Positions 21,890 through 32,660 of a stretch of DNA of 64,000 bases are shown here, piece after piece; the stretch's first letter is position 1, and the number at the start of each line of letters is the position of its first letter. A program made the position numbers and the translations under genes. The stretch is taken from assembly GCF_001632365.1 (NCBI RefSeq), contig NW_024468532.1, positions 317,623 through 381,622 of the forward strand, in the 5' to 3' direction. The notes under the pieces are model-generated. The model saw only the letters and a list, made by a program, of their open reading frames with translations. It was not told the origin of the DNA and did no database searches. The stretch is from Laetiporus sulphureus 93-53 (lineage: Eukaryota > Basidiomycota > Agaricomycetes > Polyporales > Laetiporaceae).

Positions 21890-24800
21890 TCATCGGCTGT
21901 CCTCGCTATCACTCTCACTGTCAATAGCGCTCTCGCTGCCGCTTTCCGCTTTGTTATCTTCTTCGGGATCAGCTTGAAGTGTCCGCTGCTTTACTTCAAA
22001 GCCAAGCTTGGTTAACTCTTCCCCGATATCCGCGGCCTTCGAGGGTGCAGTGACAACTACTGCGACAGAGGACGAAGAGTGAAAAAGCGGCAGGAAATGG
22101 ACGCGTAAAACCGACAGGACGTCGTCCTTTGTAACTGCCTGGAACTTCTCCAGGAGATTGACATTGTGGTTTTGATGGACGCCCTTGAAGGCTTGGTTTA
22201 GAAAGGAGGACAATGCCTGGAGGATCTTTTCTCAGCATTCTGCTCATATATATATACGTTATGAGCACTTACCGCGCGACCCGGTGTCGACACGCTCTTC
22301 GTGACACCGAAGACGATGCTGCTTTTCGCTGCGTCAATCGTGGTGTCTTCCAGTGGTATCTACAAGGGAGCGTTGAGATGGCATCCGATCAAGCGGATTA
22401 GATATGCACTTACTGATCCATCCACGAGGCCTTGGATCACCGTTCTAGCCTGCTCCAACGCCTTCATACTATTTGAGCTCTGTTCAAGTTTAGAGCCATA
22501 CTTCTTCAACTCTTGGAACTACACGCACCCTGTAAAGTCCAAATCCCAGAAGACCAGCTTCGAGGTCCACAGATACATGTGCACCGTAGGCCAATCCCGA
22601 CCCACGAATGTACCTCTTGAGATAATATTGAGTGCCAGCCCTAGAGTTTGAAGAGTTTCCGACATACCCATAGGAAGCTCTCTGTAGCGTTGAGAACCTC
22701 GCTAGCTACGCGAAGAGCTGGATAATCGGGATGGGCAAAACCTTGGATACCCTTTGTGGTATGTGCGACATAGGAGCTCTCGATTGTCGGAAGGCTGACC
22801 ACGACCGCCTGACCACGATTTCAGCATGCAAAACATGTATTCGTTCTTTATAACGTACCTTCTTGACGGGGTTCTTACCCAGAGAGCTGAGAGTGTCGAT
22901 AGCTAATGTGACAGGCGCCAGCTCAGTTGCCTACAAGGTATGTGAGATGCTGGTCACACAAGACATCGTTGAGGTTTGTACGTACTGGTAGTTGCTCGAA
23001 GTACTTTCTCCAGGGACTTCGAGGCAGCTTGATGCCCAACATATTCCCAGCAACAGAGAGCCGAACGCCAGTGGGATCTGTGACTGGAATAGAGAGTGGG
23101 CAATGAGATGGCCAAGACGCGCAGTAAGGACATCACCGCTTACTGTGCCGCCTGATCTCTTCGAAATCCTTAATGACTTCCTCTGGCGAATCCTGAAGCT
23201 GCTGCGCAAGCCTTGGGATGAACTCGATCTGTGGCAGGATGCTGCCAGACCGCGAAGTGGAATCTTCGCTGTACAGCATCTCAGAGGAGACGGATGCTAG
23301 CACGTTGTCTCCATCGCGCTTCAACTCTGGCAGTGCTTGTTGGATCTTGGCAATGGTTATTTGCAAGCTGTGATGAAATTGCCAGTTATATAAGAGACAG
23401 TGCGATTGATTTTGAAGTATTCACTGACCGATCCTTGTCGAATTCGCTACCATAGAGGAGATCTCTTAGCCATGCGATGGCAGACTCGTACATAGCAGAC
23501 TCGACCTTGATGCTGACACGCATCATCTCGTTGAAGGCAGCGCCAACTCCAAGTCCAACATCATATGACACGGTATCGTCGTCGAGCTTGTTCACGACCT
23601 GCTCGTGCGTCAGCTCCTCTCCAGAACTTCTCTTCACGGGCAGTGAGAAGAAAGAGGAGAGGTAGGTAGAGATGTAGCTACGATAGAAGTGACAGAATTA
23701 GCAAGGTGCAAAGAACGTCAGACGGTGAATGGACGCACGGGCGCAGTCTGTTGGGCAACCTGGCGAGGGAGAAGTAGGCGTTGATGGTGATGAAGTCAGA
23801 CTATCGTTTCCGTTCAGTTTCCCTCTCCCAGTTTTGGCGCATATACGCACGTGGACATGGTCATACTGGACGAAGAAGGGCAACAGATCCCCGTCTTTTG
23901 CAACGTGCTTCGCAAGCTCAGCGTTATTAGTCTGTTCCACTGTCCGATGACGCCCCTTGCCCTCGCCGATCTCCTGCAAACTCTGCACAGGTATCCATGA
24001 GATACTCTTCACATCAGGCACGGGGAACGAGGTCAAGATATGTTTAGGGATTTCCCGGTCATGTTCCAACTTGGCTGCCTCGAGCTCCCGTTCAGCCTTA
24101 GCGAGTCCTTCCGGTCCCAATCGCGCCTTCTGGTCAGCGATGCGCTTCTTCTCGTCTGCCTCGAGCTTGTCGGCCATTGCACCGGAGGGTTTGCCTTGCA
24201 CAACAATAGAGGGCGGATCCACGTAGTACCTGGAAGTACCTGTTAGGAAAGGCGGGGACAAGAAGATAGGATAATGTACTTTCTGAGAAGATCAGTCCAA
24301 TTCTTGCTCGACCACTTCCGGAGTTGAGCATATTGGTTGATCTCATCCATAGAAGGATCGAGCTCCGAACCATCCTCGGCACCGTACAGAAAGTCGGTGA
24401 TGATGGTGCCAGAGAAGGTATCGCCTTTGGATGTCTCGATCTTGCTGCGAAGCTGACGGAAACCGTTTAGAAACTCGCATACAGATATTTGCGGGTTCAT
24501 GATACCTGGCGCTCATCGCGATTGATGACCATAGCCATGCGTTTCATGTCGACGCCCTCGTCGGCAATTCGCCGAAAGCTGTCCTTGAGCTTCTGGTCGA
24601 AAGTGTCGAGATGCTCGGTAGGCACAGAGCCGACGTAAACGGGAAGGTCAACATACGTCGCGCGAGTATCTTCGCCGAAATAAATGTACGTGCTAATTTG
24701 TCAATTTTTCAGCATGCGTGCAAATACTTCACGAGCCGTAAGCATACCAGAGTGGCGACTCGACCTCAATAAACTCCTTGTTCAGCGGTGCCACTGCGGA

Positions 24801-26602
24801 GGATGTAAGGTACGTCCCAAGAATGTCAAGTGCCTAAAAAACAATTGTAGCGAAGAACGCTAGATAGGATAAACTCGCCCACCTTCCTCTCCAGGAATGC
24901 ATTGGGCGGAGGTCCCATGAAACCAATTACCAGCTCGCCAACACTTTCGTCCTTCTCCGGGAACTCGACCGTTTCCTTGAGAGTCGTTTGAATAGGTCCT
25001 CGCAGAGCACTCGGCGTCTCAGCGAATGGACGTTTCCATCCCAGAGGCCGGGGACCGTGGTTCTGGCCATGGTCGACCAGGACCGGTTCAATCTGTTTCT
25101 CAATAACACTGAGGAGAGAGGTGGTGCCAGAAGCCAGCTTGCCGGTGACGATAAGCGCTAAATTGTGCGGTACATAATATTTGTGATGGTACTCGCGGAC
25201 TGCATCGGAAGTTAGTTATAGGGAGAACGCAGCACGACGTGGACATACTCTTCTCAACCGTGAGCTGCCTGAGAGCTGCCATGAGACCGCCCGTTTCGCT
25301 GCGATAAGCGCTCCCTGGCGGGTTCATTAGGCGCTGCATGCTATGTCGGCGCTCAATTTCCGCTTGTCAACTGATCATGCTCCGCCGCTTACCGGAGTGC
25401 CATCAGGTCCTGCGATGTATTCTCCCTGCCTTGCATCTCGCTGTAGACTACACCGGAATCGTGGCCTTTGCTGTCAATGTGGTGAACCTATGAGAGCCGT
25501 TTAGAGTTGATCTTACTGTCGAAGAGGTAAAACGGGGTGTACCTCTGTTATGAATCCTGCCTTTGTGAGCGTTGGGTACAGGATATGGTCGACATATACC
25601 GGTAGCAGCTGTAGGAACCCTTGCTCTCCAGCCGTCGATACAGTGTACGCTGTATGATCCGTATCCGTCCATGCGTTCGTGCCATTGGAAAAACCACGAT
25701 TTGCGAGATGGTCTATGATGCCCTTATAAGGATATCGCTCCGAACCCATGAATACGAGGCTATTATCTGGCGTGAATCAATTTACACGACGTAGACATGG
25801 GTCACACTCACTGTTCCAGAGTATGAGGACAGCCGCTGTCATCGAAAACTAGTAGAAATGAGACATCCGGCCCGTTAATGGGCAGAAGGGACAAATCCTG
25901 GCGAGCGGCATCGCAGACATCCCGATGTATGCAGAAAACCAAACGGGATATATAAGCCTTGTAATGCGACCACACATGAGCCTGGTGTGAATACAGATGC
26001 GCAAAGATGCAAGGAATGTCGTGCATAAAATATACGCGCCCGAAGCGTATGGCTATCAATACGCATATCGGCAGGCTTACGCGTATGGATGGACGTGCAC
26101 TTCACCAGGCGCATATGCGTAACCAGACCAAATAGCAGCAAGGGATACGCATCTCGGTCTTAAATTTGGGCAGCTGCGCCAGAACCCGTCCCTTCATGAG
26201 CTCAACCAAGTACATACTTTCAGTGGCGATCACGAAGTATCCGTTCACAATGGGAGCTATTCGCAAATTGATTTAGAGGGCGACTGATAGAGAAGCCCGC
26301 CACACACCTTCATAATCGAGATGGACAACAGACAAGCCGGTCACTCTGCTCTTCCACTTAGATACGAGAACGTCGGCAAAGTCCAGCTTGAGACGCTTCA
26401 CCAGGTCGAAATTCCCGAAGCTCTCGCTTGGGCCACCGTTAGACAACGTCTTATCCCTTTCACTCATGACGTTCTGCGTGTGCAGATTATGGTTTCGGAT
26501 ATAGGAGCGAGACGTCAGGCGAGAGTTGGTATATAACACTGTAGAGACGCCACGATTCGGAGTAGCAGGCGGTATGCGAGACAGCCTGAGCAGACGGTGC
26601 AT
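21890..26602 (-). CDS. M16 family zinc metallopeptidase (YOL098C/Sdd3-like)
   Basis: Large pitrilysin-family peptidase of about a thousand residues in more than ten exons. Seen: FDLVKRLKLDFADVLVSKW, VHLDYEAPIVNGYFVIATE, IFDDSGCPHTLEHLVFMGSE (HxxEH zinc motif), YPYKGIIDHLANRGFSNGTN, WTDTDHTAYT, DSGVVYSEMQGREN, VREYHHKYYVPHNLALIVTG, ending in an acidic SDSEDSR tail. The zinc motif is split by an intron between HTLE and the last His (CA/C). The intron before IFDD (about 26215-25853) is about 360 bases, several times longer than its neighbours. The start could be 26602, giving an Arg-rich mitochondrial-like leader (MHRLLRLSRIPPATP..), or 26467 (MSERDK). Family placement from the HTLEH..GSE.YPYKG..TDTDHT order. 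Confidence 0.9.
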
Positions 26603-27280
26603 CCAGCGAGCAAGCTCTTAGAGGTACTGGCCGCTATCCCAGTGAGTCTTCGGGCGGGCAGGAAGATGTGCGGTGTAGGAAAGATATCTGGACGATGGCC
26701 TGAGCGAGCCCGGTGAGCAATGCACCGCTCCTCTGCTGCAGTTAACAAAACTGGTGTCACGTGGACGATCTGATCAAGGGGATAACTGATGTAGCAAGGT
26801 CGATCAGGTTCTAGTGAAGGCCATAGGCTGAGGCTGCAGCGCACCCTGTTGTGGGCCAGAACTTCAGCTGCTTCGTCAGTAATGTAACGCATCCGTTGCC
26901 TTTTTGTGAGAGGCTGAGCTGCGCGCTCCGCTGACCATGCAGCAACCGGAGTTTCGTGAGACACTCGAGCAACGTCCGACCACACTCCCGGGATATCTCT
27001 TGAAACCTGCGTATCGCCTCTTCTTCACGCGACTTTAGTTGTCCGCCTTCAATCACTATGCATCTGTTTCGTTCTAACAGCGCCACGCAGCCCATGCACG
27101 TCGTCCGAGTCACGCCGAGCGCCAGAACGTCGACCCGATGCCGACCATAGCTCGCCCATCAGCGACATCACTCGGCCGCCTGACACATGAAACTATTTGG
27201 CCGCCTACTAAGAGCTCGTTGATTGCACGGAATACATCACCTCGCTTCGGCTCATTGAGACTGTCAATAAGTGAGGCAAA
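26603..27280. other. Divergent promoter region, 678 bases
   Basis: Separates the M16 peptidase (minus) from prephenate dehydratase (plus) and must hold both promoters. Antisense open frames reach 156 codons but show no domain. No clear TATA element. Confidence 0.45.
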
Positions 27281-28463
27281 ATGACCAAGGAACTGGAGAT
27301 GTCTGCCTTGCCCAAACTGGCCTTCCTTGGGCCGCCAGGCTCGCACTCGTACCAGGTCCGTCACTCATAATCCCTTGTTAAACAAGCTTTCATGCACGCG
27401 GAACATAGTGTGCTCGAAATGCTTTCGGCTCTAGCGCGGAGTATGTTGAGAGGCAGACAATCTCAGGTACGTTTCTCGCATGATCGATCGTGCGATTGAA
27501 ACTGACCTCTGGATATAGATGTATTCAATGCAGTGTCCACAGACATACCGTTCGCCGTCATCCCGCAAGAAAACAGTCTATACGGTTCAGTCACAGAAAC
27601 ATATGATCTGCTCCGATTACCCGAGGTTGGAGAGCATAAATTCGTCCGGGGGGAAGTCGTACTACCCATCCGCCATTCTCTGGTTGCACGTAAAGGAGTG
27701 AAACTAGAGAACGTACACAGAGTGCTCAGTCACGAACAGGTGAGCACCACATCCCGAATTGCGTCTTGCATGGCGGCAGCTAAGGCGTGACGCCAGGCGT
27801 TAGGCCAATGCGCGCGCTTTCTGTCAGAGAAATTGCCTGAGGCAACGCGCATCAAGACGCCATCCACTTCGGCGGCAGCACAAGCGCTCCTATCGGACAG
27901 TGAGGAAGATAGAGCAACTGAGAGCGCCGCAATATGCTCGTCTCTCTGCGTCACAGTGTTCGACGGGCTGGATATCTTGCAAGACGATATCCAAGATAGC
28001 AATTGTAAGCTTCTTATATGTTCTGTTGTGCAGATTTCACGGGTATTAACATGAACATGTGCATGCAGCGAACCGCACACGATTCTATATCCTGGCAAAC
28101 TCCCTTGAAACGTCGCTCCCACCCGCGTTTCAGCCTCCACCTCCACGGCACGCCCTCGTGCGCGTCTCACTCAAACAACCGTCCGATACAAGCTCCGAAA
28201 TGTCTCCGAAAAATCGCCTCATCGCGATTGTTCTCAGCACGCTATACACGACATTCGGAATGCCTGCGAGGAGGATAGACAGACGGCCGTCATTATCAGA
28301 CGTGCCCTTCGAGGACGTCTACATGATCGAGCTGGAGGACACGGTCAGCACAACGGATGAGTCTCACGACGCTCTGAGAGAAACGATGTTTGCGCGCGTG
28401 AGAGCCGGGATTCAGAAGGTGCAAGATGCAGGCGGTGAAGCATCTCTACTGGGTATATGGTAG
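27281..28463 (+). CDS. PHA2: Prephenate dehydratase
   Basis: Converts prephenate to phenylpyruvate in phenylalanine synthesis. Five exons from ATG 27281: LPKLAFLGPPGSHSYQ; ARNAFGSSAEYVERQTIS; DVFNAVSTDIPFAVIPQENS with SLYGSVTETYDLL; ALGQCARFLSEKLP through PSTSAAAQALLSDSEEDRA; and a last exon opening NRTRFYILANS (the usual NxTRF motif) followed by an ACT-like domain (ALVRVSL..) to LLGIW, TAG 28463. The IPQENS and TRF catalytic and binding motifs are present. Introns are all GT-AG and phase-consistent. About 310 residues. The ACT region contains extra low-complexity Pro/Ser, so feedback by phenylalanine is likely but not shown. Confidence 0.94.
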
Positions 28464-28684
28464 TACTCGGGACCATGCGTATGCGAATTGTTTTTTTTTA
28501 AATTTATTTTAGATTTCATGTAAACTTCGACATCGTCTATACTAGATTCTACAAGGCGTGCCTAGCACGGCGTGAGATCGTGAGGTAGAGAAGCGTGTTG
28601 TGCATAGTGAGAACAGAATCAGCAGCGACCGCACTTCATAGTGTCATAAGGTTGTGAGAGTGAAGCAGAGGTATCATGCTGCAG

Positions 28685-30904
28685 TCAAAGCTCGTCCGCG
28701 GCTTGCTCGACGAGCGCGGCAGCCTCGGCGGAGCGGGGCATAATGCGACACTGGAAGGGTTCCGGACGGCTAGGGAAGCCAGCGTTAAATATTCCCCTAA
28801 TCTGACGATCGTGTTGCCGAACGTACCTCAACATAGAAGAATCATAGCGCACGTCAGGCTCTATCGGTTTACCGCTTTCGTCGAGCGCCTTGGTGATGTC
28901 TAATGCTGCCGCGATAGTAGCGACCGCGATCCACATGGAATCGACCGCCAGCCACTGCCCTGGACAACTCCTACATATTGTATTGAGTCGATCACGTAGG
29001 ATTATTAGGAGCCGTACGACCACATACCGGCGTCCAAATCCAAACGCAGCGAACGGCGGCTCGTTGATGCCCAGTGCCGCATTCTTTTCTGCGTCTGCAT
29101 AACGCTCCGGTCTGAACGCGAACGGATCAGGATATATCGTTTCGTCATGCAAGATGGCCCTGATTATCGAATTTAGATATCGCTCTCGCAACTGGTGGTG
29201 TAGATGCTCACCAAACGTTGGGCAGCACAGTGGTGCCCTCGGGAATCAAGTATCCTTCATACACGTCGTTTTCGGTTATGCTGTGTGCAATGCCTAACGG
29301 CGTGACTAGACAGCACAAGATAGGTAATCAAACAACCTAGCCTAGCAGAACAGCAAACGCACCGGGGTTCCATCGTAGGCATTCCCAGACGATCCAGTCC
29401 ACATAAGGCAACGAGTGTCTGTCGCCAAAGTTCGGTAACCTTTGCGTGCCTATCACGCGGTCGATCTCTGCCTGCGCATTCTTGTAAAAATCTGGATACA
29501 CAGTTGCAGCCAAGAAGAACGACAAGATTGCAGAAACTGTCTAAGCTATGTTAGATCATCGTAGACTCTTTACAAATGCAACCTTGCTCACTGTATCTGA
29601 GCCAGCTACACGACCTTGTGAGTCAATCCGATACCGAAAATACACACGGATGACAACTTTACCAGCATACGTGGTTGCAGCGACATCCTTCACTAATGTT
29701 TCATGCTCGGGGTCTTGCCCAGACTGAAACCATTGCTCCAGCTCTGTTGCAACGATGCACGGAACAGCCGTGCCCCGCGCCTGTCGGCGCATAGGTCATT
29801 AAGAACTTCTCCGAGCGAAGCCTGAATGCACGTACAACATTTTCCTTAACTTGTTCGAACGGTACATTGAGCATGGCCTGGTTCAGCTTCCGCCACTCGA
29901 AGGCCCTTCGCTTGAAGCCAGCTCCCGGCATCCATGTCGGGACATGTCTGACTGGTAGATGGCCATAAGGTGACCTCCATGCAAGTCGGTAGAAGGGGCT
30001 GTAGCGTACGCATGGGTATATAATCTACTAGGTACGTTCCGAAGATACCGCTGTGGCCCAGCGTAGCGAGGGCCTTGTCAGCTAACGTCACATAGGAATC
30101 TCCTTCCCGCGCAACCTGATACATGCTTAGATTGGTAGATGCACAAGGAAACCTTGACTAAAATAAACGTTACCTGGTGACCGTACATCATCTGCATCAC
30201 GATCGCCGCGGCAGTCCTGCGGCAGAAGCAATTGGGATCAGCCACACTCCCTCGACCGCATAAGTCAACCACAACCTTCGAATATGATGCGGCATATTCT
30301 CCGGCGTCTCAATCAGATTGCGTAGCATTACAAATGTCTCCTTCAGTTGGATAGGATGATAGTCGGAGGTAGTGTTCACGTTAAGGTACTGATGAAATAG
30401 AGTTCTATGTCTTCTCCACCATGTACCATATGGCAGCGTCGAGAACAGCCAATCCCAGCCCATTCTTAGGACGCGAGATCTTCAATGTCATGGTTGCAGG
30501 AAAGACCGCATTTGCTTACAATTTAGTAACCATGGTCCTCTGGGGCCTGGACGAATAGATACTGCTGCGTTTATCGAGCAGATCACTTGCTACTTTGGCC
30601 GAGTTGAGGATCAGGATTGGATTGCCAAAGATGTAGATGTAGATCAGGTTGCCTTTCAAATGCAAATACGAGGATCATCCGAATCACGGAGAAGCATGCA
30701 GCACGTAAAACGAGGCGGACCATAGTTCTGTCTCCATTCGGCGTAGGTCTTCCAAGGGTACGTCTTGGGCAGCTCTACCGAGCCGAACCATGAGGTCTTT
30801 GGGCCTGGCGGGAGAGGAAGACGTCTGGCGGTGCTGCGGAGATATAAGCCATAGAATAGACAGCCGGCAACGAGGAAGGAGAAAGCAAGCGAGAAGCCCT
30901 CCAT
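28685..30904 (-). CDS. Cytochrome P450 monooxygenase
   Basis: ER-anchored haem-thiolate monooxygenase; substrate unknown. About 520 residues from a dozen or more exons starting at ATG 30904. Seen in order: N-terminal anchor (AFSFLVAGCLFYGLYL) and PLPPGPKTSW; IYIFGNPILILNSAK; YGTWWRRHRTLFHQYLN; I-helix AAGSDTT; K-helix ECLRWNP with ExxR; FRPERY; haem loop FGFGRRSCPGQW with the axial Cys; end QAADEL, stop 28685. The haem loop is split by an intron between FGFGR and the Cys. In the last part, removing a 57-base intron joins SML to SRPEPFQC. All key residues are intact, so the gene looks functional. The layout resembles fungal CYP64/CYP5144-like enzymes; the family number is a guess. Confidence 0.93.
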
Positions 30905-31230
30905 GCTGTCGAGGACAAGGTTGAGGTGATGTGCCTCGCGTTCTTCAGGGGGGTGCGGGTGGGAAAGGTTTACGTACCGAATGTCGGCGAGGGGTTCATA
31001 TAGCCATGGCGAAGTTGTCGCGGAGGGCTACGGAATATATGCGCCTGGATTGGCAGGACGGCACCAGGGCTCTGCCTGAGAGTCGCTTGCTTTGCTTCCG
31101 AGGGCTCGCTGAGTTGGTCCCGCGACCGCCCAGACCCATCCTGCCCGCCTGCCTTTCTCGGACATATACATTGTCCCTCCGCTGACTAATCCATGTGCCA
31201 CAACCTTTCCCGCCACCATCGCCATCCCGC
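30905..31230. other. Divergent promoter region, 326 bases
   Basis: Shared upstream DNA of the P450 (minus) and CPSF30/Yth1 (plus) genes. GC-rich in its second half; no TATA element recognised. Confidence 0.4.
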
Positions 31231-32297
31231 ATGAGCGTTTCCACCGCCGCCAACCCCCTCGCAGGACCGTCCCCGCTCAAGGACATCATTCGTCCCTCTT
31301 TCCACCAGAACAACTTTGCAGAGGAGACATACGTCAAGAACGAGCTCGGCATCAAGCTCGACAAAGGTCGGGCCCGCGCCTCGCTGCCGAGACCTGCATG
31401 ATAGCTGACTGTTTTTGAATGCTCCATTCATAGATGATCAAATTTGTCGCTTGAATCTCACGGCAGCCGGTTGTCCGCTAGGCCCCCTACATTGCCCGCT
31501 AAGACACACCGCACCGTCGACGCAGAATTTCCAGCCGCCAAAGCAGCTGCCCACACGTCCCCGTGAGCGGGAGCGTCTTGCCACCGTCTGCAAGCACTGG
31601 CTGCGCGGCCTATGCAAGAAGGGCGATGCATGCGAGTTCCTGCACGAGTACAACCTGAGACGCATGCCCGAATGCTGGTGGTATGCCCATTACGGTTATT
31701 GTTCCGCTGGAGATGAGTGCTTGTATGCCCATGCTAAGGAACGCCGAGTGGAGTGCCCAGACTACAACAGAGGGTTCTGCAAACTTGGTGAGAAGTGATT
31801 TCCGCTCCACACGGTCTCTGACGTACTAACGCGAGCTGCCCCCCAGGCCCGACTTGCCCGCGCAAACACGTCCGGCGCGTCGCGTGTCAGCTATATCTGA
31901 CCGGATTCTGCCCATTGGGTGCTGAATGCCCTCGTGGCCAGTGAGTTCTTCGTATCAATGTTTTGTCACTATACGCTCAATCATGCACAGCCCAAAACCG
32001 GGTCTGCCGCCGCCGGAGGCATATGAGCCACCACCGCGACCGTCTATTCGCGATCTTGGACCGCCTCCTCCGGGTTACGGTAGGTACGCAGACTTCGACC
32101 GTCCTTTCGGCCCAGCACCAGGCGCTGGCGGTTCTGGAGGTCCGCCGGGGCCCCGCAGAAACATCGATGAAGTGGTCTGCTTCAGAGTACGTGTGTGATA
32201 CTTGATGTCCTTGATAGTCAGTGCTGATCTATTCGAACAGTGTGGTGAGAAGGGTCATTATGCAAATCACTGCATGAACTCGATGCGTAAACGATGA
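31231..32297 (+). CDS. YTH1: CPSF30/Yth1 mRNA 3'-end processing zinc-finger protein
   Basis: Subunit of the cleavage and polyadenylation factor that recognises the poly(A) signal. Five exons; ATG 31231 (MSVSTAANPL) chosen because it has a good context and the open frame upstream begins only with GTG. Seen: five CCCH fingers, starting CRLNLTAAGCPLG, CKHWLRGLCKKGD, CWWYAHYGYCSAGD, CPDYNRGFCKLGP and CQLYLTGFCPLGA, then a Pro/Gly-rich linker and a CCHC knuckle CFRCGEKGHYANHC, ending SMRKR. The knuckle is split by an intron between CFR and CGEK. Five fingers plus a knuckle match animal CPSF30 more than budding yeast Yth1, which lacks the knuckle. About 300 residues. Confidence 0.95.
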
Positions 32298-32660
32298 CGA
32301 TTGTACGCGGAGTTGTTACGGCCTTGAGCATTATCTTTGTATGATTTGTGTTAGTTTGGAGCAATGCCATGCGTGTTTCATGCGCTTCTTCACGTTTAGG
32401 ATGCAGCAGTTAAACGTCAAACCGAGCATCGTTTATGTATATCGATACAAATCATGAGCGGAGAACTATCGACTAGTAATCAAGAAACGAGCGACAGGAC
32501 CGACCGAACAGCACAGCACGTAGCAGTAATACATACATATATCAGTAAATGAGAGAAGCCACAGATTCGAATGATCACTATACACAACGACTCCGAACGA
32601 ACAGTTGGAGCAAATCCTTCTAAGACAAGACTTCACCAAGTACAGGACGCGCATGTCCTC
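32298..32660. other. Intergenic between convergent genes, 363 bases
   Basis: 3' regions of YTH1 and of the Zn2Cys6 regulator. A/T-rich, with one palindromic TATCGATA run near 32440. No clear terminator. Confidence 0.4.

Noticed and set aside
28490..28520. T-rich run as a terminator
   Set aside because: A short poly-T after a Pol II gene has no terminator meaning in fungi; it is probably in the PHA2 3' UTR.
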